53,568 nt of DNA from an uncultured Bacteroidales bacterium (GTDB lineage: Bacteria > Bacteroidota > Bacteroidia > Bacteroidales > Paludibacteraceae). Under the pieces are notes generated by a model. The model ran no database searches. It saw only the letters and a list, made by a program, of their open reading frames with translations, and was not told the origin of the DNA. The DNA is taken from positions 1 to 53,568 of the forward strand of contig CAMOUL010000014.1 of NCBI GenBank assembly GCA_946626605.1, in the 5' to 3' direction. The translations under genes were made by a program, and so were the position numbers. Shown here one piece after another: positions 42,540-52,239 of the stretch (the stretch's first letter is position 1; each line of letters opens with the position of its first letter).

Positions 42540-45500
42540 TTACTTGACCTCTTGACCTTGTAGGGTATAAGTCTTGTCACCACGGATGATGTAGATTTGT
42601 CCGTTGCGAATAACCTTGGTACATTGTACATCGTCCCCTTGTATGTCTTCAATGCCTGTTCCTATAGCCGGAACATCCCATTTGTAATAAGATGGGTTGC
42701 TTATATCCAGCATGATTATTTTAGAACCTGTAAAATCACCTGTACCGTCTTCCCAATAATATTGGAAAGTAGTACCCCATGTTGACCAGACATATTCATC
42801 CGAGCCGTCACTATAGTAATAATGCGTATAATTGAGAATATAATTACCTTCCGAGTTTGCTTCCCTGACGAAGAAATAATTGCTCCCCTTCGCTTGCAGT
42901 TCTACGCTCCATAACTCATCTTCCTGATTGTACTGCAAAGGCATAGCAGTCGGTTCATCGGCAGAATATACAACCATTTCAATAGCTCCGTTATAATAGC
43001 CCGGTGCTCCGGTCGGGACTTTCAACCAAACAACAACATCCTCTACTTTTTCGCATAGTTTGAAACGATATTTGCTATTGTCCGAAAAATCAAAGACAAT
43101 CGTTGTGTCTGCTGTTACTGCCGGCAACACAAAATTACTGAACGTTGACCAGACTCTGTATCCTTCCAGAAATTCTTGCAATTCATTGCTCCAGTTGTCA
43201 TACGCAGCATCGCGGAACTTAAATGCCTTTCCTTCTTCATCGGCAATCGTAATAGTATACATCTTTTTGCCCTGTTCGTCTGTTGTCTCGGACATAGCTA
43301 CACCAGTAGTCCAGTTATTGAAATTACCGATGATAGCGGGCTTCATCTCCTCGCAGGCATCCGGTGCATAAAGATGAATGGTATAGTTATGCGTAGGTAT
43401 AATTACACAGGGATTGTTATGGTTCTTCCAATATGCCAATTCATAAATATAGCAACCAGGAGCGGGATAATAGACATCCGCCTCGTTATTATATCCTGCC
43501 ACGATAGCAGCCGTCTGCGAGCCTTCTCCGCCGCGTTTTATCCATGCGTCTGCATCACCGCTCTGGTATTCCCAAGAGAAAGCACCGTTGCTCTTGAGTT
43601 GTATCGGCTTGCCTTGTGCATTAGATGAATAGGGTATTTCCGCGGCATACCAACCTTCGAAACTCTCCAGCGCCGCCATGTGCACAAGCTGCTCCGGATC
43701 GGTAATCCAGCTACCTGCTTCGTCTGCCATATAAGTGCCGGCTATAACGACATCATAGCACGGAGCGTCATCAAAATAGAGGCACAGCACCACTTTATTG
43801 GCTACATCATAACCGGCTGTAGCAAGGTCTTGCACGGTAGGAATAGAGGGGTCGGTTGTTTTCTCAGTTGCGGTGAATTGTGCAGTGTAATCTGCATCCG
43901 CCGTAGCAGTTGCAATAACCGGCGACCAACCGCTGAACGAATAGGTATATTGCTCATCTGCCGGACGTACAGGCGTTGTACCTGTATAAGACGGCAGTTC
44001 CCCTTCTTTGACTTGACTATTCTGCAAAACCGTTCCGTCCCAGTTCAAGAAACGGATGGTATAATAATTACTTGCCGTAGAACCACAATCGACCACCGAA
44101 GCGGTTATAGTCTTTCCTGAAGTGCTGTTAAGCGCATAACAGGTCGATGCAGTCACTCCTTCAATATTCACCGTCTGGTTCGTTCCGTCTGTCCAGATAA
44201 TATTCACCGATTCCACACTCTCATCAAAAGTATATGAGTACCATCCGTCCGCATCTTGGCTGACTACAATGCCCGGCCATGCGTCAAACAGGTTTCCTCC
44301 GGATGTCCATGCCCACAAACGGACTACCGACCAGTCCGCACAACTCTGCGGATCCAAGCGGATGGTGATGCCCTGGGAACCTGAACCCGGGCAGCTTATT
44401 CTATTGACATAAGTAGGCCATGCTGTTTTGTAAGCATCAACAGCTGAGCATGGAACAATGAGCGGGCAATTGTTCGTGTACTTAAAGGGTTCAGCCCCTA
44501 ATGTGGCAGGAGTTTCGCTTTCAAAGACAAGAGAGTCCATTCCATTGCAATTATAAAAAGCAGCCGCTCCAATACTTGTTACACTATTAGGAATCGTCAC
44601 AGAGGTCAAACCACTGCAACCCTCGAAAGCACCATATCCAATACTTGTGACACTGTTGCCTATCGTCACAGAGGTCAAACCGCTACAACCTTCGAAAGCA
44701 CTACTTCCGATACTTGTAATGCTATTAGGAATACTCACAGAGGTCAAACCGCTGCAATAAGAAAAAGCATTATCTCCAATGCTTGTGACACTACTCGGAA
44801 TCTCAATGGAAATCAAATTATGACAGCCAGCAAAAGCAGTACTTCCTATGTATCTGGTTCTATCTCTGATTAGATAATTTGTCAAATATTTGTTTTCCAC
44901 ACCGACCAAGTATGTGTCTGCATATCGGATATCATCTACAACTGGTAAACCACTGCAACCATTGAAAGCACCATATCCAATACTTGTGACACTATTGGGA
45001 ATCTCAATAGATGTCAAACTTGTGCAATTAGAGAAGGCAAAACTTCCTATACTAGTGACGCTGTTGGGAATCTCAATAGATGTCAAACTTGTGCAATTAG
45101 AGAAGGCAAAACTTCCTATACTAGTGACGCTGTTGGGAATCTCAATAGAGGTCAAACTGCTGCAACCAGAGAAAGCTTCCCCTCCAATGCTTGTAACACT
45201 ATTGGGAATCGTCACAGAGGTCAAACTGCTGCAATCAGAGAAAGCCCAACCTCCAATGCTTGTGACGCTATTGCCAATTGTTACTGATATCATATCACTG
45301 CAACCAGAAAAGACTCGATCTCCAATACTTATGACGCTATTTGGAATAGTCACATATTTCAACCCACATTCATAGAAAGCATACTTTTCAATACTTGTGA
45401 CGCTGTTTGGAATGACAATAGAATTTATAGATGCTCTAGAAAATGTATATTCACCTATATTTATAACACCTTCTGGAATGACTAAACTCGTTATTGATGT

Positions 45501-46211
45501 GCCATTTATACATAATTTTCCTGCATAATATAACGGATTTGCAGTTTCATTACTGAAATTGATTCTACACCATGCTGCCAAATCTGATATGTTGACGATG
45601 CTTAAACCGCTACCATAGAAAGCATGATCTCCAATGCTTGTTATACTGCTTGGAATCGTTACAGAGTTTAACATGCGACACCCATCGAAAGCATAATCTC
45701 CAATACTGGTTACATTATTGGGAATCTCTATTGAAGTTAGGTTGCGACATCCCTGAAAAGCACCAACTTCAATGCTTGTTACGCTATTGGGAATCGTAAT
45801 AGACGTCATACTATTGCAATTTACAAAAGTACCACTTCGAATGCTTGTAATGCTATTAGGAATGTTAATATCAATCAAATTACTACAATACGCAAAAGCC
45901 ATATTCCCAATTTCTATAACGCTATTAGGAATTTCTATAGAGGTCAAACTGCTACAGTCATAGAAAGCACAATTACCAATACTTGTTACACCATCTTCAA
46001 TGGCAACAGATAGAATAGAACTTTTATAAGAACGCCATGGAGCTGCATACGATAAGCCATCAGAATAATTCGTCATAATTCCAGTTCCGCTAATAGTTAG
46101 GACGCTATCTGTCAAGGTCCATATGAGATTGTCGCCACAAGTGCCGCTTTGAGAGAAAAGGGTTCCCATACTTGCCATCAAGACTAATAATAGAGTAAAT
46201 AGTTTTTTCAT
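42540..46211 (-). CDS. BspA-like leucine-rich repeat secreted protein
   Basis: 1223 residues with signal peptide MKKLFTLLLVLMASMGTLFS. Residues about 45-590 are roughly two dozen 23-residue LRR_5 repeats of the form SVTSIGxxAFxxCSxLTSIEIPN. Then comes a beta-sandwich carbohydrate-binding-like module (about 608-715; ITIRLDPQ, WYSYTFDESVESVNIIWTDG), an InlB-type repeat (about 717-790), a second binding-like domain with IIGNFNNW near 950, and the shared C-terminal motif VIRNGQIYIIRGDKTYTLQGQEVK. BspA proteins act in adhesion. Two successive repeats are encoded by a perfect 69-bp tandem duplication. The gene has its own promoter 350 bp upstream with a leader of short ORFs. Confidence 0.9.
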   Translation of the reverse strand: MKKLFTLLLVLMASMGTLFSQSGTCGDNLIWTLTDSVLTISGTGIMTNYSDGLSYAAPWRSYKSSILSVAIEDGVTSIGNCAFYDCSSLTSIEIPNSVIEIGNMAFAYCSNLIDINIPNSITSIRSGTFVNCNSMTSITIPNSVTSIEVGAFQGCRNLTSIEIPNNVTSIGDYAFDGCRMLNSVTIPSSITSIGDHAFYGSGLSIVNISDLAAWCRINFSNETANPLYYAGKLCINGTSITSLVIPEGVINIGEYTFSRASINSIVIPNSVTSIEKYAFYECGLKYVTIPNSVISIGDRVFSGCSDMISVTIGNSVTSIGGWAFSDCSSLTSVTIPNSVTSIGGEAFSGCSSLTSIEIPNSVTSIGSFAFSNCTSLTSIEIPNSVTSIGSFAFSNCTSLTSIEIPNSVTSIGYGAFNGCSGLPVVDDIRYADTYLVGVENKYLTNYLIRDRTRYIGSTAFAGCHNLISIEIPSSVTSIGDNAFSYCSGLTSVSIPNSITSIGSSAFEGCSGLTSVTIGNSVTSIGYGAFEGCSGLTSVTIPNSVTSIGAAAFYNCNGMDSLVFESETPATLGAEPFKYTNNCPLIVPCSAVDAYKTAWPTYVNRISCPGSGSQGITIRLDPQSCADWSVVRLWAWTSGGNLFDAWPGIVVSQDADGWYSYTFDESVESVNIIWTDGTNQTVNIEGVTASTCYALNSTSGKTITASVVDCGSTASNYYTIRFLNWDGTVLQNSQVKEGELPSYTGTTPVRPADEQYTYSFSGWSPVIATATADADYTAQFTATEKTTDPSIPTVQDLATAGYDVANKVVLCLYFDDAPCYDVVIAGTYMADEAGSWITDPEQLVHMAALESFEGWYAAEIPYSSNAQGKPIQLKSNGAFSWEYQSGDADAWIKRGGEGSQTAAIVAGYNNEADVYYPAPGCYIYELAYWKNHNNPCVIIPTHNYTIHLYAPDACEEMKPAIIGNFNNWTTGVAMSETTDEQGKKMYTITIADEEGKAFKFRDAAYDNWSNELQEFLEGYRVWSTFSNFVLPAVTADTTIVFDFSDNSKYRFKLCEKVEDVVVWLKVPTGAPGYYNGAIEMVVYSADEPTAMPLQYNQEDELWSVELQAKGSNYFFVREANSEGNYILNYTHYYYSDGSDEYVWSTWGTTFQYYWEDGTGDFTGSKIIMLDISNPSYYKWDVPAIGTGIEDIQGDDVQCTKVIRNGQIYIIRGDKTYTLQGQEVK
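45001..45138. repeat. perfect 69-bp tandem duplication in the LRR region
   Basis: Two identical 69-bp units (45001-45069, 45070-45138) each encode one 23-residue repeat. Flanking repeats have many silent and coding differences, so this copy arose recently. Confidence 0.85.
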
Positions 46212-46269
46212 GATTGTTTGTGCCAGTTATATCCCATCGGCTCATCGGTTGTTTAAGACCTCTCCCTAA

Positions 46270-46288
46270 CCCTCTCACAAGGAGAGGG
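46270..46288. other. inverted repeat in the leader of the BspA-like gene
   Basis: CCCTCTC (46270-46276), 5-nt loop, GAGAGGG (46282-46288). It is a perfect 7-bp stem, about 60 bp upstream of the start codon in the transcribed leader, and could influence translation. Confidence 0.45.
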
Positions 46289-46320
46289 ACAGAATTTGGC
46301 GGTTAATTAAAATTGTTGTT

Positions 46321-46377
46321 TTATTGTTTGAATCTTAATAATAGTACATTTCTGAGGCTCTTTTTTGTCTCGCTCAT
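46321..46377 (-). CDS. 18-residue leader ORF, third of an overlapping chain
   Basis: MSETKKSLRNVLLLRFKQ. Its ATG overlaps the stop of a five-codon ORF (MTER) as ATGA, and that ORF overlaps the 51-residue ORF in the same manner. Translation is unproven. Confidence 0.35.
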   Translation of the reverse strand: MSETKKSLRNVLLLRFKQ

Positions 46378-46384
46378 CTCTCGG

Positions 46385-46540
46385 TCATCTCCCGCTCGTC
46401 GCTCGGTCAAGGGTTGTGTCCTCCCGCAAGGCGGCAATCTTAACTGTCTGTTGTTTTATGCCATAGGCGGTAATTGTTTGTGCATCTATTTCCCGGTTGC
46501 AAGGCTTGCTCGCGCGTAGCAACAGGCTCTCGTTCATCAT
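46385..46540 (-). CDS. 51-residue leader ORF directly behind the BspA promoter
   Basis: Reads MMNESLLLRASKPCNREID, then AQTITAYGIKQQTVKIAALR and EDTTLDRATSGR. The first ATG is only about 12 nt from the expected transcription start. The stop overlaps a second ATG (ATGA). The peptide is basic and has no signal peptide. It could be a regulatory leader peptide or part of a repeated leader element; no function is known to me. Confidence 0.4.
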   Translation of the reverse strand: MMNESLLLRASKPCNREIDAQTITAYGIKQQTVKIAALREDTTLDRATSGR

Positions 46541-46558
46541 CTTTGCAACTTTCGGCTG

Positions 46559-46589
46559 CAAAGGTACACAAAAAAAACGATATATGCAA
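46559..46589 (-). promoter_or_regulatory. promoter of the BspA-like gene with a 340-nt leader
   Basis: On the minus strand, TTG (46587-46589), 20 bp, TACCTTTG (46559-46566). It lies just downstream of the lipoprotein terminator, so it starts a new unit. The distance to ATG 46211 is unusually long. Confidence 0.75.
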
Positions 46590-46598
46590 ATAAAAAAC

Positions 46599-46630
46599 GA
46601 AAAAAGCGCTCGCGGCTATTCGCGAGCGCT
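46599..46630 (-). terminator. terminator of the lipoprotein gene
   Basis: Perfect 10-bp stem AGCGCTCGCG/CGCGAGCGCT (46605-46614 and 46621-46630, 6-nt loop) followed by six U on the minus strand. Confidence 0.85.
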
Positions 46631-46661
46631 CATAAGCAAGTAAGTTAGAAAATGTGTTTTT

Positions 46662-46716
46662 CCTGATATTAGTGAGGTTGGTTATTTAACCCGAACAAAA
46701 TACCACTGATATCAGG
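46662..46716. other. 13-bp inverted repeat in the 3' region of the lipoprotein transcript
   Basis: CCTGATATTAGTG (46662-46674) and CACTGATATCAGG (46704-46716) pair with one mismatch or G-U. The 29-nt loop holds GGTTatttAACC-like complementarity. It lies between the stop codon (46731) and the terminator and may stabilise the mRNA end. Confidence 0.5.
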
Positions 46717-46730
46717 ACAAAGTATTATTT

Positions 46731-47201
46731 TTATTTGAGCATAGCTCCGAAGACGAGGTAAACCTGGGTGTCTTGCTCGTCGTCGTTGCCGAAATGGATG
46801 TTGAACCGCGTGCGGTTTTCATCCATCATCGCGTACGCATAGGATTTCGGGAAGGGCTTATAAGCCGAGCCGTCTGCCAGCACGAGATTGATGTGCGAGA
46901 AGTGACCGTCCTCGGAACTAACCGGCATATTATGGATGTATATATCCTGCGGTGTCTCGTCCTCGGACGCGATGCGTGCCTGCACGAATTTCACATCAAC
47001 GGTATTAGCGTTGGGGTGCAGGGTGATGACTGCCTGTTGTTGGTCGTTGTGTACAGGGAACATCACTCCGCGCAGCTCTCCGGTTACGTTGAAAACTACT
47101 GCGTCTTTGTCCTCCGGCTCGTTGCCGCCTTTCTTGTCACAAGATGTAAATGCCAACACGCCGGCTGCCAGCGCAAAGGCGAAGAATAAAATCTTTTTCA
47201 T
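46731..47201 (-). CDS. small lipoprotein, unknown function
   Basis: 156 residues with lipobox AFTSC (Cys21), followed by DKKGGNEPEDKD, an acidic stretch that fits surface export. The rest is predicted beta-rich (VVFNVTGELRGVMFPVHNDQQQAVITLHP ... TQVYLVFGAML). No domain is recognised. It lies 32 bp behind the 1660-residue gene on the same strand and before a strong terminator, so it is probably the last gene of that unit. Confidence 0.75.
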   Translation of the reverse strand: MKKILFFAFALAAGVLAFTSCDKKGGNEPEDKDAVVFNVTGELRGVMFPVHNDQQQAVITLHPNANTVDVKFVQARIASEDETPQDIYIHNMPVSSEDGHFSHINLVLADGSAYKPFPKSYAYAMMDENRTRFNIHFGNDDEQDTQVYLVFGAMLK

Positions 47202-47233
47202 AATTTTAAACCTCCATATTATTCATTACACAT

Positions 47234-50200
47234 TTACTTTACGACTTGTCCTTGGATGGTGTAGATCTTGCCGGCCCGGATGATGTAAATCTGACCGTTA
47301 ATGAGCACTTTCTGCGCTTTCTCGCCCACCTCGGCATTCATGAATCCCATGCCACCTGCAGGTGATTGAGAATACTGCGCAGTATAGACCGCGTTGCCGG
47401 TAACGGCTGTGATCTCCGGCGTCCAACCCTCGAAGGTATAGATCCATTCTTCGGTCGGTTCGAGTGTCGGCGTAACGCTGCAAGCCGGGGTTTCGCCATA
47501 GAGGTACGAATTCGACTCAATAAGCGCACCATCGGCATTGAGGAAGGTCACACGGTAAGTCTGCTGAGCGAACGTAGCGGTGAGGTTCACATCCTCGGTG
47601 AGGGTAATGGAGTATGTCGGGATGGTCCTGCCGTCCGACCATTGTACGAAATGGTAGCCCTCAGCCGGGGTAGCGGAGATGGTGATTGTTGTGCCGTACT
47701 CATACGTGCCGTTAACCTCCGAATTCACCGAGCCACCAACACCAGCAGAGATGTTCAGCGTGATTTGCTTAACAGCGAAGGAGGCGGTGAGAGTGAGGTT
47801 CTGGTTGATGGTAATGACGCGGGTAGCGGAAGTGTTGCCATCAGACCACTGTACGAATTCTGCCCGCTCATTCGGCGTAGCGGAGATCGTTACTTTATCG
47901 CCCTCGGAGTACGTGCCGCTGACCTGACTCACGACGCCTAATTCCGCATCGGAAGAGAGCACACGCAGGGTGTATTGGCTGAGCGGTGACTCAACAGAAG
48001 AGAAGGTCGCAGAGAGGTTGATGCTCTCCGTCACGATGATGGTACGCGTCACATTCTGGTCACCGTCAGACCACTGAGCGAACCGGTATCCCTCATCCGG
48101 ATCCGCCTTGAGCGTAATCTCGGTACCATAAACGCAGGAGTATTTCTTCGTCGTCTTGTTGTACTCAGCGCCGGAGACTTGTACACGTCCGCCCGTTACA
48201 ACAGGAATAGTGATGTAGCAGATAGGTCTGAAGACGGCAGTAATCGTAGTATCCTGACTGATATCAACACCACGCGAGAGGTTCCTGTTATCATATCCGT
48301 CGGACCACTCGTAGAATACGTATCCTTCTGCCGGAACCGCCTCTACATTGAAGTAATTATCCTCGAAGGCCGTGGTGTCCACGCGATCGATTTCCGTCTC
48401 GGAGTAGTTCAGTTTGATCTTACCACCCGTAGTAGCCGCAAAGGTGACGTTATATACAGGAACCGGCTCAAAGAGCGCGATGAGCGATACAGCCTCCTTC
48501 ACGACGAGCGCACGACGCCACTCCGTATTTCCGTCAGACCAGCCGATAAAACGATAGCCCTCTTCGTTCATAATTCTCAGGTAGATGATAAATCCGGCAG
48601 GATAATCGCCCGACGGGTCATCCGGCAGGAAGCCACCGGTAGTCGTAGAGATCGATATATGGTACGTCGGCGTGGAGAAGTAGTTGAGCGTGCACATCGC
48701 TTCTTCAGAGAGAGGAGTATATTCACCCGGTGCATACTCGATAGCCGGCGTGAGACGAAGTACATACCGTCCGTCCATCGCTGCCGGTACTGAGAGCGCG
48801 TTGCTGTTGATAATACTGTCAGAGAAAATGGTTATATAGTAAGACTCTGCTGTCTGGCACTCCAGGTAAGCGAATACCTTGCCTACAGAGGTGGACCATG
48901 TGTAGTTGAGCTGGTTGCCGGCTATCGCTCCTTGCAGGTTAGAGATAATCCGTAACGAAGACTTGACGAAGAAATAATCTCGACCTTCACCATCGACATA
49001 ACTAATCCAGTCGGAGAGAGGTTCTCCTGCTGCATTAACGGCACGAACGTGACAGTTATAGGTGTTCTGACCGGAGAGGAAGGTATAGTCATAAGCCTTG
49101 TTCGGCAGGATCGTAGAAACGAGCGGAGCACCATAGTAACCTTGCGAAATCTGGAACTCGTATTGGATAGTATCCGTATTAGACTCCCAAGTGAAGTGAT
49201 AGTTGATCGAGTCAGAGGTAGTGAGTTGCAGGTTCGAGAGAACGATAAGGCTCTTTTGCAAGGTAAACTCATTGCCCACACACTGCCGGTTATACAAATG
49301 ATGCGGAGCGGACGGATAAACAACCCATCTTACTTCCAAACCATCCTGATCATCTGGAACGATATAGGTATAGTTGGTATCGTCAATTGTCTGATAGTGG
49401 ACAGATGACCAATAATACCCTTGGTTGCGTTGGATCTCTAAAGTGTATTGCGAAGCCTTCTCAGAGATCGGAGCCCAAGAGAAGACTACCTTACCCGGCG
49501 TAGAAACGGCCTGGAGGGAAGCCGGATCAATACGATAGTCGTGTGGCATTGCGTCACACGGCGCATAGTTGAGGTACGATACGTACTCAAAGCACGTATC
49601 ATTCGACACCGTGTATTGGCTGCCGAAGAGCTGGAACGACTGAGCCGGTAAAGTAGAATTGATGGTATAGGAGTACCAACCGTTACCCTCATCTACATAG
49701 TCGATATACGAGTAGGTATCCGGGATATACATCTGCTGCGCAGATCCGGTAGCATCCGGATGAATCAATACACGGATGGTAATGTCGCGTGCAGGTACCG
49801 GCAGGACATCAAAGGTAGCAGTCTTGGTACCGCCTTCCTCGCCATTAGGCATCTTTGGAGTGATCCGAACCGTGAAAGTACCCACGGACGGTATGCTGCT
49901 TGTGATGAAGATAGGGTCGTTCGTCCACATGGTGTAGCCATCCGCGCTGTTATACACGGAATACGCATAGACCGGCTCCGGGCATGGATCCCAAGTGATA
50001 GTCCATGTACCATTACTGTTCGCACTCGCGTTAATATTCGTCGGGATATAAGGTGAAGCCTCGAGCGCGAACGGAGCTCCGTCTGCTCTGAGATCCCACA
50101 AGTACACATCTTTCTGCATGATAGGCAGTACATACCACTTCACAGTAGCCATAGTAGAGTCCGCATATACGGTACCGGTAAAACTACGTGCAGAGCCATC

Positions 50201-52216
50201 AGCCATGAATACCTTGAACGGACTCTCATCCGCATCGCACAGATAAATAGCAAACTGTGCAGGTGTAGAAGCGCATTCCCATGAGAACGTCATCTTACCG
50301 CCGCCAAGATCCTCACGTTGGACGTTGGAGATGGAGTAGTCCTTGAGAGTCGTGTTGCAATCCGCAACGCGGAACTCGCCATCGATCTCTATGCAGGTAT
50401 TCTCGCCGCAGGCGATGAGCTTGCCATCTCTTCCGTAGAAGTAATCCTCTGTCGTCAGGAACTTGATATTCACAACCGGAGAGGTGGTGTTAAAGGTATA
50501 GGAGTACCATGGTCCTTCGCCCTCTTTCTCGAACATCACCTGATCGGTGTAGTCGTAATTATCGCCATTATAAGTCAGCGCAAGCCAGTCCCCTGCTCCC
50601 GGTTGCGGAAGTACGCGGACGGTAATGTCATGCGATGCCTGCTCTTCTACATTATAGTACGAATTGGCGCTACCTATCTGATAGATGTTATAGCCTCCCC
50701 ATTGATTCGGAACTTGCTCGAATACCGTAATTTGGATATAGTAGAAACCTGCCGCCAATGCACCGGAAGTGATCGCCTGAGCGATGGGGCACTCGTCGAG
50801 TTGAAGCACACACTCTCCGGTCATGGAATTATGCATATACACGCGGTAGTAAGCTACGCGCTGGGTGGCATCCATCAGCCACGAGACGGTATAAGTGCCG
50901 TCTTCGTTCTGCGAGACAAGAATGTCGTGAGGCACGTAGTCGTTGGCACGCGCATCACACTCTGCCTCGCGATAACCGAAGTTCGTACTGTACTCCACGC
51001 AAGTATCTCCATAGACCTCCATCATAGGAGTATAATAGTATCCGCTGTTCTTCACGCCTACGTGCGCACCGCGCTCGGTAGTATTAAAGGTGTAGGAATA
51101 CCATCCGTAAGATTCCTGTGTAGCATCTACCTCCTCACTGTTACCGGCTGTCTTCTCTACTTCAAACTTCACGCCGGCCGAAGTGTCGATGCCGGAATTG
51201 TCGCCTAACATAATACGTACGGTGATGTCATGAGCGGCTACAGGAGCTACCTCGAAAGTGCCGCGGCCCTCACCGAGCGAATTCCAAGTGTCCTCTCCGT
51301 AGGACGCGATGACAATAGAATACGTACCGCTAAACATCGCTTGTATAGAACCCGTAATGGAAGTGGTGCGCAGATAGTTTTCGCTACTATAGACACTTTT
51401 TCCCGTCGGGTCCATAACGTTGATCCAATACTGCTTCACGTCCGGACTCTCAGCCGCATCCCAGGAGAAAGTATAGGTCCCATCTGCATTCAGAACGCCA
51501 TGAATATTGGTCGCCACCTTCGGAGAAGGAAGTACGCTCATCGGCGCGCTATAAACGGACAAAACTTCCTGAGCTTCATAGTAGATATTCGGAACAACCT
51601 TCCAAACGATCTGCATTGGCTCAGAGTTGGACAAAATGACATAACCCTCTTTCGCGTAGAGGTAATGGTAGGAAAGTTCTTGAGTAAGGTCATTGGCATC
51701 ATAGACGTATACCCGCCAGTTGCCCGGATCGCTGTTGCTCTCCCAGGATACATACAGCGTGTCCTGACCTTGGTGTGCCTGCAGGTTGTAAGGCAGGTAG
51801 TCGTTGGGATACGTAGCACTCCATTCGTCTGTCGTAAAATAGAGGAAGTGGCTGCCATCCGCTTTCTTTCCCAGAAGACCATAACCTCCGAAACTCGAAT
51901 ACTCACAAGCTACACTTTCTGTAGCGGCCTCCGCGGTAGAAGCATTGAGCAGCGAGAATTGGATAGGATTGTAGTCATAATCGGACAGCGAGACGGTAGT
52001 CTGATACCAGCTAGAGGCATCCGGATCTGCCGTTAGTGCCGCGATCTGACTCTCACTCGAACCCTCGTAATGCCACTGCATGGCATAACCGGATTCAGAA
52101 ACAAAGCCTTGCGCTGCAGGAATGTAAAAGCGGTACGAAAGATCGTACGCCTTTACCTGCATCGCCGCAGCGAAAAGCATACAAATCGCTGCAAGAAAGT
52201 AAAAATGCTTTTTCAT
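47234..52216 (-). CDS. large modular secreted protein with binding-like modules, FN3-like domains and InlB-type repeats
   Basis: 1660 residues with signal peptide MKKHFYFLAAICMLFAAAMQVKA. At least three similar modules start near residues 329, 525 and 810 with (H/R)DITVRxL and share WYSYTFNTT and DTCxEY segments; they resemble the carbohydrate-binding-like module in the BspA-like protein at 42540. FN3-like stretches (TFSWDAAESPDVKQYWINV, VVFSWAPISEKASQYTLEI) lie between them. Residues about 1190-1555 hold five divergent InlB-type repeats, each with a (Y/E/H)xFxxWSDGxxxxxR motif, then one more with FEGWTPEI. The end VLINGQIYIIRAGKIYTIQGQVVK is the shared C-terminal motif. The probable role is adhesion or glycan binding at the surface. 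Confidence 0.85.
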   Translation of the reverse strand: MKKHFYFLAAICMLFAAAMQVKAYDLSYRFYIPAAQGFVSESGYAMQWHYEGSSESQIAALTADPDASSWYQTTVSLSDYDYNPIQFSLLNASTAEAATESVACEYSSFGGYGLLGKKADGSHFLYFTTDEWSATYPNDYLPYNLQAHQGQDTLYVSWESNSDPGNWRVYVYDANDLTQELSYHYLYAKEGYVILSNSEPMQIVWKVVPNIYYEAQEVLSVYSAPMSVLPSPKVATNIHGVLNADGTYTFSWDAAESPDVKQYWINVMDPTGKSVYSSENYLRTTSITGSIQAMFSGTYSIVIASYGEDTWNSLGEGRGTFEVAPVAAHDITVRIMLGDNSGIDTSAGVKFEVEKTAGNSEEVDATQESYGWYSYTFNTTERGAHVGVKNSGYYYTPMMEVYGDTCVEYSTNFGYREAECDARANDYVPHDILVSQNEDGTYTVSWLMDATQRVAYYRVYMHNSMTGECVLQLDECPIAQAITSGALAAGFYYIQITVFEQVPNQWGGYNIYQIGSANSYYNVEEQASHDITVRVLPQPGAGDWLALTYNGDNYDYTDQVMFEKEGEGPWYSYTFNTTSPVVNIKFLTTEDYFYGRDGKLIACGENTCIEIDGEFRVADCNTTLKDYSISNVQREDLGGGKMTFSWECASTPAQFAIYLCDADESPFKVFMADGSARSFTGTVYADSTMATVKWYVLPIMQKDVYLWDLRADGAPFALEASPYIPTNINASANSNGTWTITWDPCPEPVYAYSVYNSADGYTMWTNDPIFITSSIPSVGTFTVRITPKMPNGEEGGTKTATFDVLPVPARDITIRVLIHPDATGSAQQMYIPDTYSYIDYVDEGNGWYSYTINSTLPAQSFQLFGSQYTVSNDTCFEYVSYLNYAPCDAMPHDYRIDPASLQAVSTPGKVVFSWAPISEKASQYTLEIQRNQGYYWSSVHYQTIDDTNYTYIVPDDQDGLEVRWVVYPSAPHHLYNRQCVGNEFTLQKSLIVLSNLQLTTSDSINYHFTWESNTDTIQYEFQISQGYYGAPLVSTILPNKAYDYTFLSGQNTYNCHVRAVNAAGEPLSDWISYVDGEGRDYFFVKSSLRIISNLQGAIAGNQLNYTWSTSVGKVFAYLECQTAESYYITIFSDSIINSNALSVPAAMDGRYVLRLTPAIEYAPGEYTPLSEEAMCTLNYFSTPTYHISISTTTGGFLPDDPSGDYPAGFIIYLRIMNEEGYRFIGWSDGNTEWRRALVVKEAVSLIALFEPVPVYNVTFAATTGGKIKLNYSETEIDRVDTTAFEDNYFNVEAVPAEGYVFYEWSDGYDNRNLSRGVDISQDTTITAVFRPICYITIPVVTGGRVQVSGAEYNKTTKKYSCVYGTEITLKADPDEGYRFAQWSDGDQNVTRTIIVTESINLSATFSSVESPLSQYTLRVLSSDAELGVVSQVSGTYSEGDKVTISATPNERAEFVQWSDGNTSATRVITINQNLTLTASFAVKQITLNISAGVGGSVNSEVNGTYEYGTTITISATPAEGYHFVQWSDGRTIPTYSITLTEDVNLTATFAQQTYRVTFLNADGALIESNSYLYGETPACSVTPTLEPTEEWIYTFEGWTPEITAVTGNAVYTAQYSQSPAGGMGFMNAEVGEKAQKVLINGQIYIIRAGKIYTIQGQVVK

Positions 52217-52239
52217 AAAGTTAATAGATATTTTGTGGA

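Noticed and set aside
44550..45990. Regular 69-bp repeats that could suggest a CRISPR-like array
   Set aside because: The repeats are in frame, degenerate and encode 23-residue leucine-rich repeats; there are no unique spacers.
46313..46519. Plus-strand 68-codon frame in the BspA leader
   Set aside because: The only clear promoter reads the other way, and the minus-strand frames are better placed; the plus frame is likely their shadow.
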